A DNA stretch of 64,000 nt from Myroides oncorhynchi (GCF_020905415.1 NZ_JAJJMP010000001.1:3421501-3485500), one strand, 5' to 3'; shown: positions 27,638-37,055, numbered from the stretch's first letter. Translations and numbers: made by a program. The notes: generated by a model from the letters alone, not told the origin.

Positions 27638-28321
27638 CTATTCAGCTAATATTTTTTTGATATCTCTATTATCGCCATAAATAACCATAATGTCTCCTTT
27701 GTTTAAAACTGTTTCATAAGACGCAATACCTTGTACTTCGTGTATTTTTTTATGTAAGCCTATAAAACTTTTCTCTTCTTTTATCTTAAGCGTAGTGAGT
27801 ACTACTAAGTTATAATTAGTTCTAAAACCAATCTCTCCTAGTGTTCTTCCAGCAAAACGGTCAGAAACAGTAATTTCTACAATACTATATCTACCATTTA
27901 TTTCATAAGAGTCTACTACACCTTTGATACATAATTTCTTTGCCCATCTCTCTGCTGTTTCTTCTTCAGGATGTACTATTTCGTCTACACCAATAGCTTG
28001 AAGTACATTCTCATGCACAGGCGTGATCGCTCTACTTATAAGGCGTTTCACATTAAGGTTTTTAAGAACGGCAGTCGTCATAATATTAGCTCCTTGATCT
28101 TCACCTATAGCTACTATTACGATATCTGTATTAGCTAAAGGCAATCCTGACATCATATATTGATCTGTAGAGTCTAAGCATATAGTATGTGATATTCTAT
28201 CTTTATTAGCATCTACCCTAGCCATATTTTTATCTACTCCGATAACTTCATTTCCTTGTTCTGTAAGTTTCTGAGCTAGTGAAGCTCCAAAATTTCCTAA
28301 ACCTATGATTATATATTTCAT
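27638..28321 (-). CDS. trkA: Potassium uptake regulatory subunit, TrkA/KtrA type
   Basis: 227 residues: N-terminal RCK domain with Rossmann motif IIGLGNFGASLAQKL and acidic Asp in GVDKNMARVD, then a C-terminal RCK_C/TrkA_C part (about 140-227). It binds nucleotides and gates the TrkH/KtrB channel in the inner membrane. It starts 8 bp after the trkH stop. Confidence 0.93.
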   Translation of the reverse strand: MKYIIIGLGNFGASLAQKLTEQGNEVIGVDKNMARVDANKDRISHTICLDSTDQYMMSGLPLANTDIVIVAIGEDQGANIMTTAVLKNLNVKRLISRAITPVHENVLQAIGVDEIVHPEEETAERWAKKLCIKGVVDSYEINGRYSIVEITVSDRFAGRTLGEIGFRTNYNLVVLTTLKIKEEKSFIGLHKKIHEVQGIASYETVLNKGDIMVIYGDNRDIKKILAE

Positions 28322-28329
28322 GCTGTATT

Positions 28330-30111
28330 TTAGTTAATCAGAATTTCTTCTGTTGGATATCTATAGTTTGTAAGTGTTTCTTTTCTGCTTATTGCGATGA
28401 GTATAGTCAACATACTTACTCTACCTATAAACATAAGCATAATAAGTGTTACTTTACTTGGGTCTGTTAGTCCTGCTGTTAGTCCTGCACTTAATCCTGA
28501 TGTGCTATACGCAGAAAAGGCTTCATAAGCTAATCGCAATAAATCTGTATTAGGTTCAAAGAAAGATAATGCAAAAATCGCTATCCCTATCACGAATAAT
28601 GATAAAAAGATAATGGCAAAGGCACGCTGAACAGACAGTTGATCTACTTCGCGTCTATATACTTCTATTCTAGACTTCCCTTTCATTAAGGACCAAATAT
28701 TCAAAATCGCAATAGCAAATGTACTCGTCTTAATTCCCCCTCCCGTAGAAACAGGGGATGCACCTATCCACATTAATAAAATAATTAATAGGAAGGTAGA
28801 TACGCTAAACATATTATTATCTACTGAAGCAAAACCTGCTGTTCGAGGGGAAGTTGCTGTAAAGAATGCAGTAACTATTTTTCCTATTCCCTCGTGTTCT
28901 GCTAATGTATTATTGTATTCTAATACATAAACTAAGAAAGTCCCTCCTACTATTAGGGCTACAGTAGTAATTAGTATGATACGCGTACTAAGATTAATCA
29001 CACGGGGTACATATACTTTAGCTTCTTTTTTACTCAAAGGAAGTAGTCTATTTATAACTAAATGTTTAATGTATTTATAAACATTAAATACAATTGGAAA
29101 TCCTAACCCACCCATGATAAAAAGGCCAGCTATAATTAGATGTAAAGGATAATTAAAACGATATTCAAATGTGTATAAATTCTCAGGTAAGGTAGTGAAT
29201 CCAGCATTACAAAAAGCCGATACAGCATGGAATATAGAGAAGAATACTCTGTCAAAGAGCGATTCAAATTGCTGGTGTCTAATACTAATAAATATAGCAA
29301 TCATTCCAATGACTTGAATAATACCTGATATAATAATAATTCGCTTTAATGTCGCAAATACATCTCCAAGCTTATCTATATAAGACATATCTTTTAAGAC
29401 CAACTGATTGCCATACGATGCCTTACCTCTAAAAAAGAAGCTAAAGTAACTGGCTATGGTCATAATCCCAAGTCCTCCACATTCCATCAAAAAGATCATT
29501 ACAGTCTTTCCAAAAATAGTAAACTGAGCTCCTATATCTACTGTAGACAATCCTGTCACACATACTGCGCTAGTGGCTGTAAATAAAGCGTCTATATATC
29601 TCAAACTACCTGGTGTAACAGTAGCCTTTGGAAATGAAAGCATAAAAGCTCCTATGAAAATAATCAATAAAAAACTGACTACAAATAGCTGAGCAGGGTT
29701 CATTCTAGTTTGTCTTAAATTCAACTGTAAAACAGAAAACTCTCTTACCAGCATTAAAAACACACCAAAAAAGATAACAGCATTACTATCAAAAAAGCGA
29801 ATAGTATGCTCTGGTAATAACCGTGCTATGATTAATATTAGATAAAGAATAATACTAAAAACATCGAATATCTTAACTGATGTAGTCTCATAGCCTCCTT
29901 TATACAAATATCGACGAGCAATAGCTAACATACCAATGCTCAAGCAGGTGTTATAAAGAATATTTAACTGATAGTGGTAATCATTTAAAGTATTAAACCC
30001 TAAATCATAGATCAAAAGAAATAAAGTGATAAAACTTATCCAAAAAGGAAGGCGAATTAAAATAAATTTCAATTGTTTAATGATATTGTCTTTTAAATAA
30101 TATAGTGGCAT
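28330..30111 (-). CDS. trkH: Potassium transporter, TrkH/KtrB family
   Basis: 593 residues, longer than typical KtrB (about 450) because of an extra N-terminal block of membrane helices (about residues 10-150). The four pore-loop repeats include FTATSAVCVTGLSTVD, SAFCNAGFTTL, FTATSPRTAGFASVD and EAFSAYSTSGLSAGLT, with the selectivity glycines. It starts 1 bp after the DUF3037 gene stop and is followed by trkA, so the four genes from 31268 leftwards form a compact operon. Confidence 0.93.
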   Translation of the reverse strand: MPLYYLKDNIIKQLKFILIRLPFWISFITLFLLIYDLGFNTLNDYHYQLNILYNTCLSIGMLAIARRYLYKGGYETTSVKIFDVFSIILYLILIIARLLPEHTIRFFDSNAVIFFGVFLMLVREFSVLQLNLRQTRMNPAQLFVVSFLLIIFIGAFMLSFPKATVTPGSLRYIDALFTATSAVCVTGLSTVDIGAQFTIFGKTVMIFLMECGGLGIMTIASYFSFFFRGKASYGNQLVLKDMSYIDKLGDVFATLKRIIIISGIIQVIGMIAIFISIRHQQFESLFDRVFFSIFHAVSAFCNAGFTTLPENLYTFEYRFNYPLHLIIAGLFIMGGLGFPIVFNVYKYIKHLVINRLLPLSKKEAKVYVPRVINLSTRIILITTVALIVGGTFLVYVLEYNNTLAEHEGIGKIVTAFFTATSPRTAGFASVDNNMFSVSTFLLIILLMWIGASPVSTGGGIKTSTFAIAILNIWSLMKGKSRIEVYRREVDQLSVQRAFAIIFLSLFVIGIAIFALSFFEPNTDLLRLAYEAFSAYSTSGLSAGLTAGLTDPSKVTLIMLMFIGRVSMLTILIAISRKETLTNYRYPTEEILIN

Positions 30112-30112
30112 T

Positions 30113-30487
30113 TTATAGAACTAATTCTTTAAATAATCGTGTTAACACATTTTCCATATCTTCTGACATACCTGGATGTGGACGAGAAGCTTGTATACAT
30201 GAACTTTTTACGGCAGTTAACCATCTGAAACGCTCGGCTGCATCTAATGTTGCAATAGGTGATTTTTTGCAAATACCTTTAGCAATATGGTCAAAAGCTT
30301 CAACATGATCTTTTAGTATATCAAAATCTAATTCACTTTCGAAGCAATCAATCTTCTTCTTGTCTAAATGAAATGAGGATAATAATATTCGCTTAGATTT
30401 ACAGAATACTAATACCCCAATATTGATAAACTCCTCTCGTTCGACTTTAGGAGTGTACCTTATGATAGAATACTCATATACCTGCAT
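30113..30487 (-). CDS. DUF3037 protein
   Basis: 124 residues from ATG 30487 (MQVYEYSIIRYTPKVEREEF); an upstream in-frame start at 30514 would extend the overlap. IIRYTPKVEREEFINIGVLV is the hallmark start of DUF3037. It overlaps the HipA-like gene by 14 bp. DUF3037 and HipA-like genes are known as a conserved pair, but the function of DUF3037 is not established. The trkH start is 1 bp after its stop. Confidence 0.85.
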   Translation of the reverse strand: MQVYEYSIIRYTPKVEREEFINIGVLVFCKSKRILLSSFHLDKKKIDCFESELDFDILKDHVEAFDHIAKGICKKSPIATLDAAERFRWLTAVKSSCIQASRPHPGMSEDMENVLTRLFKELVL

Positions 30488-31268
30488 CGCGATGTTTTTT
30501 AGCCTCGTTAACAAATAAGTGAGAATGAGCTAATCTAGACTTTAAAAACTCAAAATACACTAATCTAATTTCCTCTGGATTCATATCTGTTTCTTCCCAC
30601 TCTAACCAGTCAGTAGGTATCTGATTAACTATATAATTAAGATCATTGTCTTGAAGTAAAGCTTTAAATTCGTTATCTACTACATCTAAGTCTTTTGCTA
30701 CTGGTAAAAGAACGTGATCTTTTATAAATGAGAAAGGTGTAAGGGCACTCTTTTCCCAATTCGTAAAGGAATGATGAAAATAAAAAGAAGCACCGTGATC
30801 AATCAACCATAACTCTTTATGCCAGATAAGCATATTGGTATTTCTGAAGGTGCGATCTACATTTGTTATAAATGCATCAAGCCAAACAATTTGAGAGGCT
30901 AACTTACTCTCTATTTGCAAAGCTGAAGGATCATAAGTCAAAGCTCCTGACAAGAAGTGTAACCCTAGATTTAATCCCTTGCTAAACTGTAACAAATCTT
31001 GTATTTCCTCATCTGCTTCAGTACGCCCGAATGCTTCATCTAATTCTGCATAGACTAGCTCAGGGACTTGTAGTCCTAGTTGCTTTGCGATGAGCCCACC
31101 TAGCAGTTCTGCGATCAATGCTTTTACACCGTGTCCCGCTCCTCTAAATTTTAAAACATACTTAAAGCCATCATCTGCATCTGCAAGTGCAGGAAGTGAC
31201 CCTCCTTCGCGAAGGGGCATGATGTATCTGGTGACAGTTACTGTACGTAAACCTAATTTATTTTCCAT
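30474..31268 (-). CDS. HipA-like kinase domain protein
   Basis: 264 residues. The C-terminal HipA-like kinase core shows WLDAFITNVDRTFRNTNML (catalytic Asp and the Asn metal ligand) and LWLIDHGASFYFHH (the Asp of the DFG-like position). KYVLKFRGAGHG near residue 37 probably carries the ATP-binding lysine. It is shorter than classical HipA (about 440 residues) and no HipB-type antitoxin is next to it, so it is the stand-alone form paired with DUF3037 rather than a known toxin. First gene of the operon continuing into trkH-trkA. Confidence 0.8.
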   Translation of the reverse strand: MENKLGLRTVTVTRYIMPLREGGSLPALADADDGFKYVLKFRGAGHGVKALIAELLGGLIAKQLGLQVPELVYAELDEAFGRTEADEEIQDLLQFSKGLNLGLHFLSGALTYDPSALQIESKLASQIVWLDAFITNVDRTFRNTNMLIWHKELWLIDHGASFYFHHSFTNWEKSALTPFSFIKDHVLLPVAKDLDVVDNEFKALLQDNDLNYIVNQIPTDWLEWEETDMNPEEIRLVYFEFLKSRLAHSHLFVNEAKKHRDAGI

Positions 31269-31305
31269 TTACTTAAATCTCTAATAGAAACATCCTGCAA
31301 TATTA

Positions 31306-31340
31306 ACTAAAAAACCCCCAAAGCAACTTACTTTGAGAGT
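31306..31340 (-). terminator. Terminator after tag
   Basis: On the - strand: CTCAAAG, loop, CTTTGGG (one G-U pair), followed by GGTTTTTTAG. It ends the transcript that includes tag. Confidence 0.7.
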
Positions 31341-31386
31341 TAAATTTTATTACACCTCTTTATTAAGGCAGTATGAATCAGGAAGA

Positions 31387-31935
31387 TTATTCTTGTTTAT
31401 AAAATCGTGTTTTCTTATGTATAGCACAATCTTCTCGATGTGAACCTGATAAATAAGCAGTACTCATAAGAAACTCATTGACTATTTCCCCTCCTACAAA
31501 TTTAAAATGCTTTTTAAACAGTTTTAACCAATCTTTTAACAGGAAGTCACGGTGTAGATCTAGCCATTGCTTAAAGCTACCGAATTCTCGTTGTAAGACT
31601 ATAATTTGATTTGCATTATATATAGCAGCATTCACTTTTAATTTATTGCGTATGATACCACTATCTTGTAATAATCGTTCTATATCCTTCTCATTAAAGC
31701 TGGCTACTTTAGCGATATTGAATCCTGCATAAGCCAGTTGAAAATTAGTTCTCTTCTGTAAGATAGTATTCCAACTCAGCCCAGCTTGATTAATCTCAAG
31801 TACTAATCTTTCAAATAACTCATTGTCGTCTGTTAATTCAAAACCATATTCATAATCGTGATAATACTTATTCAGATTATCAGAATCTACAGGAAGTTCA
31901 TTACAGAAGTCACAATAATGTTTTTTGACAGCCAT
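31387..31935 (-). CDS. tag: DNA-3-methyladenine glycosylase I
   Basis: 182 residues. Base-excision repair enzyme that removes 3-methyladenine. Signs: YHDYEYGFELTDDNELFERL, LEINQAGLSWNTILQKR with the catalytic Glu, and zinc-binding residues near the start (HYCDFC) and the end (SGSHREDCAIH). Its ATG directly abuts the stop of the upstream gene at 31936. Confidence 0.94.
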   Translation of the reverse strand: MAVKKHYCDFCNELPVDSDNLNKYYHDYEYGFELTDDNELFERLVLEINQAGLSWNTILQKRTNFQLAYAGFNIAKVASFNEKDIERLLQDSGIIRNKLKVNAAIYNANQIIVLQREFGSFKQWLDLHRDFLLKDWLKLFKKHFKFVGGEIVNEFLMSTAYLSGSHREDCAIHKKTRFYKQE

Positions 31936-32337
31936 TTAATTAAGTACTTTTATTTTAGCATCTGTAAGTACCTTTCTAAACTTATTCTTAGCATCTGCTG
32001 TTTTTAAACCAAAAATATCTCTAGTCTTTCTGTTATTTAGTTTTACAACAGCCTTTGTAGCCAATCCTTTAGGCATCTTTACATACTTTATATTATACTT
32101 ATCTATCTTCTCAATAGAAGTTTTAATTAAAAAGTTTTTAACGCTTATATATAGAAACATTGCAACTATAATACAAAAGACATAATCCATTTCATTTGGC
32201 TGTTGCCAGTTTGCAGTATATAGTCTCACTGCTCCTAAAACTAGTATAGCTAAAGCCATAATTCTAGAAGAAGAAAGTCTTCCTTTATAATTATCACTTA
32301 TTTCTAGTTGTTGTATCTCTTTATTGAATTTGATCAT
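31936..32337 (-). CDS. Small membrane protein of unknown function
   Basis: 133 residues. Two membrane segments (about 27-43, and 52-70: DYVFCIIVAMFLYISVKNF) flanked by a charged N-terminus and a basic C-terminal domain (KMPKGLATKAVVKLNNRKTR) with a PH-like pattern of short strands. No family recognised. It is immediately followed by tag with no gap. Confidence 0.7.
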   Translation of the reverse strand: MIKFNKEIQQLEISDNYKGRLSSSRIMALAILVLGAVRLYTANWQQPNEMDYVFCIIVAMFLYISVKNFLIKTSIEKIDKYNIKYVKMPKGLATKAVVKLNNRKTRDIFGLKTADAKNKFRKVLTDAKIKVLN

Positions 32338-32421
32338 TTATTTCAAGTATTTATAATAACAAATCTACTAATAAAAAATAAATCTAAAAGCTAATATAAT
32401 GTTAGTATTACAGATAATAAT

Positions 32422-32453
32422 AAAGGGGTATTAAACGAACTTAATACCCCTTA
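32422..32453 (-). terminator. Hairpin after the lipoprotein at 32459
   Basis: AGGGGTATTAA and TTAATACCCCT form an 11-bp stem around a 6-nt loop. The following T-run on the - strand is short, so it is a weaker terminator. Confidence 0.65.
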
Positions 32454-32458
32454 TACTA

Positions 32459-33034
32459 TTATTTAATATGGAAATATAAATAACTTTTCCCTTTATTAAG
32501 ACTTCCTTCAGAAACATTAGATAGTTTATCCTCTATTCTTAAATATCCTGCTTGAAAACCAGCTTCTAATTCACCATTATATTTTAGTTTTGTTTCAATA
32601 TAATAAGTTTTATCTGGATTTATTTCTAATTCTTCTTTAGTAGGAGCCCTTTTTATTTTAGTATAAATCTGAACAGGTAATTTTCCTGTTTCCTTTACCT
32701 CACTAAGAATAATCTCTTCTGGAAAATCCCAAAACAACGCGCAAATATTTCCTTCTTTCTTTTCGAATAAGTGATATGTCAATACTTCTCTTTTCATATC
32801 TAGAAGTAGATAATCAGAATTTTTACAAGTCTTACTATCTTTTCCTAATAAGCCTACTGGTTGCCCCCCTATTTTATTACCAGCATACTTTAAAGTACCT
32901 ACAGGCAATTCATCTAGACTTTTTAAGCCACTATAAGGGGCATCAAATATAGTATCTCCTTTAGGAGTATTATCATCACTCTTACTACAAGATAAAGCTA
33001 ATGCAGCAAAACAAAGAATTAAGTATTTTTTCAT
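32459..33034 (-). CDS. Lipoprotein of unknown function
   Basis: 191 residues. MKKYLILCFAALALSCSKSD gives a lipobox at Cys16 followed by SKSDDN, the acidic stretch that often directs flavobacterial lipoproteins to the surface. The mature part is beta-rich; DSKTCKNSDYLLLDM and EKKEGNICALFWDF contain conserved-looking cysteines. No domain recognised. It appears monocistronic. Confidence 0.8.
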   Translation of the reverse strand: MKKYLILCFAALALSCSKSDDNTPKGDTIFDAPYSGLKSLDELPVGTLKYAGNKIGGQPVGLLGKDSKTCKNSDYLLLDMKREVLTYHLFEKKEGNICALFWDFPEEIILSEVKETGKLPVQIYTKIKRAPTKEELEINPDKTYYIETKLKYNGELEAGFQAGYLRIEDKLSNVSEGSLNKGKSYLYFHIK

Positions 33035-33126
33035 GTTTAATTGTTAATATACAGTTAACACAAACATAATTAAATTAACAATAAGAACAAATACTATTCT
33101 GTAGTCTTAAGCTGGTAATTATAAAT

Positions 33127-33158
33127 AAAAAAAGCCTAGAATATATCTAGGCTTTTCT
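33127..33158 (-). terminator. Terminator after lpdA
   Basis: AGCCTAGA and TCTAGGCT form an 8-bp stem followed on the - strand by TTTTTTT. Confidence 0.88.
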
Positions 33159-33179
33159 ATGTATTTCAGTATAATCAGA

Positions 33180-34583
33180 TTATACGTGTAATGCTCTGTT
33201 ATCAGTTGCAGCTAACGCAGCTTCTTTAATAGCCTCTGCGAAAGTTGGGTGAGCATGAGACATCCTAGAGATATCCTCTGCAGATGCTCTAAACTCCATA
33301 GCTACTACTGCCTCAGCGATTAAGTCTGCAGCACGAGCTCCTACCATGTGTATTCCTAATACTTCGTCAGTATTTTTATCAGCTAAGATTTTAACTAACC
33401 CATCTGTTTCAGCACTTGCTCTTGCACGTCCTAAAGCTTTAAATGGGAAGCTACCCGCTTTGTAATCAACTCCTTCTGCTTTTAATTGCTCTTCTGTTTT
33501 TCCAACAGAAGCAACTTCTGGCCAAGTGTAAACTACACCAGGGATTAAGTTATAATCAATATGAGGTCTTTGTCCTGCTAAGAACTCAGCTACCATCACT
33601 CCTTCTTCTTCAGCTTTATGAGCTAACATAGCACCACGTACTACGTCACCAATAGCATAGATATTAGAAGCTGTAGTTTGTAAATGATCATTCACTTCTA
33701 CTTGTCCTCTATCAGTTAATTTAACTCCAGCTTTTTCAGCATTTAATCCATCAGTATATGGACGACGACCTACAGCTACTAAAGTGTAATCTCCTTCTAG
33801 AGTAACTAATTCTCCTTTTTTATCTTCTGCAGTTACTGTTACTACATCTCCTTCACGTACTACTCCTTGTACTTTGTGAGAAGTATAGAACTTCATACCT
33901 GCTTTTTTAAGCACTTTAGTTAATTCTTTAGATACAGCACTATCCATTGTAGGTAGTACTCTATCAGCATACTCTACTACAGATACTTTAGATCCTAATC
34001 TCATGTATACTTGACCTAATTCAAGACCGATAACACCACCACCGATTACGATTAAGTGTTTAGGTACTTCAGGAAGTTTTAAAGCTTCTGTTGAAGTAAT
34101 TACTCTTTCTTTATCTAAAGTAATGAATGGTAAAGTAGATGGTTTAGATCCTGTAGCAATAATACTATGTTTAGCTTCGAATGTTTCTACACTTCCGTCT
34201 GATTTAGTTACATTGATAGTAGTTGCGTTCTCAAATGATCCAACTCCTTCAAAAACAGTAATCTTGTTTTTGTCCATTAGATATTTAACACCTGAAGATG
34301 TTTGATCAACTACTGCTTGTTTTCTTTCGATCATTTTTGATAAATCGAACTTTACTTCTCCAGTGATTTCTATTCCGTGATCAGCAAAATGAGCAATCTC
34401 TTCCATGTGGTGAGATGATGCTAATAATGCCTTAGAAGGAATACACCCTACATTAAGACAAGTTCCTCCTAAGTTAGAGTATTTCTCTACTATAGCAGTT
34501 TTAAATCCTAATTGAGCACAACGAATTGCTGCTACATATCCTCCAGGTCCTGAACCAATTACAACTACGTCAAATGAATTCAT
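33180..34583 (-). CDS. lpdA: Dihydrolipoyl dehydrogenase
   Basis: 467 residues. E3 component of 2-oxoacid dehydrogenase complexes. FAD motif VIGSGPGGYVAAIRCAQLG, redox disulfide GGTCLNVGCIPSKALL, NAD motif VIGGGVIGLELGQVYMRLGS, FAD-binding NIYAIGDVV, and the His/Glu dyad in MSHAHPTFAEAIKEA. The C-terminus is complete. It is transcribed alone; no E1 or E2 genes are next to it. Confidence 0.96.
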   Translation of the reverse strand: MNSFDVVVIGSGPGGYVAAIRCAQLGFKTAIVEKYSNLGGTCLNVGCIPSKALLASSHHMEEIAHFADHGIEITGEVKFDLSKMIERKQAVVDQTSSGVKYLMDKNKITVFEGVGSFENATTINVTKSDGSVETFEAKHSIIATGSKPSTLPFITLDKERVITSTEALKLPEVPKHLIVIGGGVIGLELGQVYMRLGSKVSVVEYADRVLPTMDSAVSKELTKVLKKAGMKFYTSHKVQGVVREGDVVTVTAEDKKGELVTLEGDYTLVAVGRRPYTDGLNAEKAGVKLTDRGQVEVNDHLQTTASNIYAIGDVVRGAMLAHKAEEEGVMVAEFLAGQRPHIDYNLIPGVVYTWPEVASVGKTEEQLKAEGVDYKAGSFPFKALGRARASAETDGLVKILADKNTDEVLGIHMVGARAADLIAEAVVAMEFRASAEDISRMSHAHPTFAEAIKEAALAATDNRALHV

Positions 34584-34696
34584 AATATATTATCTTATTT
34601 GTTGTTTTTATATATCTTACAAAGTTACACTTTTTATATAATTTAGTCTAAAAAGAGAACTTTAAAGTTTCTTAATTTTATCAATAATAATCACTA

Positions 34697-35575
34697 CTAG
34701 CACAATACTCTTAGTCCTCCTTTAATAACTCTAATCTCAAACTGATTAGTATCGTACTCATAATACTCTCCATCCATCTGAAAACCATTTCTTTCTTGTC
34801 CTATGATTTCTACTATAATATGATCAGACTGAACGTAGTCTGTTTTTCTAAACTTCTCTGTTTTCTTTAAGATTACATATAGTCCAAAAGTTAATTGCTT
34901 TAATAAATTAATTTTTGGCACCATTAAATAATCTAATAACCCATCTGTCAGACTTGCTTTAGGGGTCAGAGACATATTATATCCCATCTCATTAGAGTTA
35001 GAGATAAATAACAGTAAAGGATTTACCTCTTTAGTCTGTCCTTTATAAGTAACGAGCATTCTCTTGGCTTTATACTGCTGAGCAGAGTTTAATGCTGCCT
35101 TGATATAAGCACCTAATTTGCGCTTACCTGATTTTTCATAGTTATCTATAATGGTAGCATCTATACCAAATCCCAAATTACTAAAGAAATATTCACCATT
35201 AATACTACCGACATCCATATTCATTACTTTTCCATCGCGTACACGTATTATCGCCTGCTCTATATCTTTAGGAATAGATAGATTAGAAGCTAATCCATTA
35301 CCTGAGCCTACAGGTACCACTCCAAATACTACATCCTTATCCACTACTTGTGTAGCTACTTCATGAATAGTTCCATCACCTCCACAAGCTACGATAATAT
35401 CTGCTCCTGCTGATAGAGCCTGTTGTGTTAATTCGATAGCATGTCTTTTATAAGTAGAATATAGTACGTGTATATCAAATACTTTTTCATCAAAGAATGT
35501 TTTAATATAATCCGCAGTAATATTGTGTTTTCCTTTTCCAGAAATTGGATTAACGATAAAAAAGATTTTTCTCAT
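34697..35575 (-). CDS. Lipid kinase (diacylglycerol kinase catalytic domain, YegS-like)
   Basis: 292 residues. Starts MRKIFFIVNPISGKGKHN; the ATP-binding VACGGDGTIHEVATQVV and VPVGSGNGLASNLSIP are the diacylglycerol/sphingosine kinase signatures; NRFEI-like strands and FQMDGEYYEYD close the C-terminal domain. It phosphorylates a membrane lipid in the cytosol or at the inner membrane; the exact lipid is unknown. Confidence 0.93.
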   Translation of the reverse strand: MRKIFFIVNPISGKGKHNITADYIKTFFDEKVFDIHVLYSTYKRHAIELTQQALSAGADIIVACGGDGTIHEVATQVVDKDVVFGVVPVGSGNGLASNLSIPKDIEQAIIRVRDGKVMNMDVGSINGEYFFSNLGFGIDATIIDNYEKSGKRKLGAYIKAALNSAQQYKAKRMLVTYKGQTKEVNPLLLFISNSNEMGYNMSLTPKASLTDGLLDYLMVPKINLLKQLTFGLYVILKKTEKFRKTDYVQSDHIIVEIIGQERNGFQMDGEYYEYDTNQFEIRVIKGGLRVLC

Positions 35576-35931
35576 AATAAGATTTCGATAAATTATAGGC
35601 TATACAGTATGTACACTATGTGAATACAAATATACAAAGCTATTCTAATATTGATATCGCATAATACTTATGATATCCTTAAAATTTAGATTAGAGTATC
35701 TTTTCATAGGTATACTGTACATAATAGATATAGCGTCTCGCTTGCTGATTCTAGGGGGTGCTTGTGGTTTTCTTGCAGTTTTCTTGCCCAGAGCACCTCT
35801 TTCTCTAAGGAATGTGCAAGAATACCTCTAGCATAGTGCAAATATATTTATCTATAAAAGGAATAGAGATAAAGTGAAATAACCTTATAGATACAAAAAA
35901 GCCAACTCTAATGAATTGGCTTTAATATACT
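35576..35931. other. 356-bp spacer with a GC-richer segment, candidate small RNA
   Basis: 35740-35820 is distinctly GC-richer than the background. It contains complementary GGTGCT and AGCACC, and a direct repeat GTTTTCTTGC. A perfect -7 box TATATTTG (complement of 35839-35846) would start a - strand transcript near 35830. No start-to-stop frame convinces. The rhodanese terminator is at 35895-35924. The rest, up to the lipid kinase, is AT-rich. Confidence 0.4.
35895..35924 (-). terminator. Terminator after the rhodanese gene
   Basis: On the - strand: AAAGCCAATTC, loop, GAGTTGGCTTTTTTG. Stem AGCCAA/TTGGCT with a clear T-run. Confidence 0.85.
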
Positions 35932-36240
35932 TTATTTAATAGGTCCTTCCCATTCTGTAATACCTCCTAAAAGGTTATGTGTCTCTTCGAAACCTAAAGA
36001 TTCCATCACATGACATGCTTGACTACTTCTTCCACCTGATTTACAATAGATATAGTAAGCTTTAGTTTTGTCTAGATTAGCTATTTCATCTAAAAAACCT
36101 TGTCCTTTATAGATGTCTATATTGATAGAACCTGAGATAGCCTTCTCTTCTACTTCTTCTTCTGTACGTACGTCTAGTATAATAGCATTAGAATCAGCTT
36201 GCGCTTTTTCCCACCATTGTTCTTGTGATAAATTTGTCAT
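35932..36240 (-). CDS. Rhodanese-like sulfurtransferase domain protein
   Basis: 102 residues from ATG 36240 (MTNLSQEQWWEKAQADSNA); an in-frame TTG at 36267 is not preferred. Single rhodanese domain: AIILDVRTEEEVEEKAI at the start and the active-site loop YIYCKSGGRSSQAC with the persulfide cysteine, then GITEWEG at the end. It moves sulfur or senses cyanide/thiosulfate in the cytosol; no signal peptide. The partner is unknown. Confidence 0.92.
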   Translation of the reverse strand: MTNLSQEQWWEKAQADSNAIILDVRTEEEVEEKAISGSINIDIYKGQGFLDEIANLDKTKAYYIYCKSGGRSSQACHVMESLGFEETHNLLGGITEWEGPIK

Positions 36241-36362
36241 TGTTTGTTCTTTTAGTAATTGGGTCAAATATAAAGTTATTCTATTTCAAATGAAATTTTT
36301 TTAAAATAAATTGACTCTATATCCTACATTATACCTTAATTTGCCTTATTAAACTCACTAAT

Positions 36363-37025
36363 ATGTCTTCACATCATATCGTCAGAGATGACCAAGAGCC
36401 TGCTTTAATTATAGCTAATGGTGCTGCCTGTAGCCAAGAACTTATGGGACAACTACTTGAATGGTCTCCCCTAGTTGTTGTACTAGATTCTGCCATAGAG
36501 AGAGTCATAGATCTAGGGATAAAAGTAGATGTGTTACTTGGTGATTTTGATAGAGACTTCGATGCAGATGCTTATAGAGAAAAACAATATCCTATAGAGA
36601 TCATACATATAACTGATCAAAACTCAACTGACTTAGAAAAGGGATTTGACTATCTTATAAAACGTGGTATACCAGCTGCTAATGTAATCTGGGCTACTGG
36701 TAAACGCGCGGATCACACTATCACCAATATTACGAATATTAGCAAATATAAAGATAGACTTAAGATAACAATGTACGATGACTACTCACGTATATATCCG
36801 CTACCTAATCACTTCAAAAAGTGGTATGAAAAGGATACTATTATCTCTCTTATCCCAATAGGCGAAGTAACTAATATTATCACAACTAATCTGCTCTACC
36901 CTCTTCATAATGAATCTCTACTACTAGGTGAACGCACAGGAAGTAGTAATTCTGTATTAGAAGATGGAATGGTGACTATTAAATATAACACTGGTAACTT
37001 ACTGATGATGGAATGTCATGATTAA
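36363..37025 (+). CDS. thiN: Thiamine pyrophosphokinase
   Basis: 220 residues. It converts thiamine to thiamine diphosphate. Signs: VVVLDSAIERV, KVDVLLGDFDRDFD, DQNSTDLEKGFDYL and WATGKRADHTITNI, all typical of the TPK catalytic half; the C-terminal part has SLIPIGEVTNI and GSSNSVLEDG for thiamine binding. It is divergent from the rhodanese gene and convergent with the gene at 37118. Confidence 0.93.
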   Translation: MSSHHIVRDDQEPALIIANGAACSQELMGQLLEWSPLVVVLDSAIERVIDLGIKVDVLLGDFDRDFDADAYREKQYPIEIIHITDQNSTDLEKGFDYLIKRGIPAANVIWATGKRADHTITNITNISKYKDRLKITMYDDYSRIYPLPNHFKKWYEKDTIISLIPIGEVTNIITTNLLYPLHNESLLLGERTGSSNSVLEDGMVTIKYNTGNLLMMECHD

Positions 37026-37055
37026 AGTAATTTAGATAAGAATTAAAACTAAAAT

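Noticed and set aside
30474..31268. HipA-like gene as half of a hipBA toxin-antitoxin system
   Set aside because: No HipB-like helix-turn-helix gene adjacent; the protein is the short form paired with DUF3037.
34123..34305. Open frames antisense to lpdA, czcA and other large genes
   Set aside because: They are shadows of strongly supported genes on the opposite strand.
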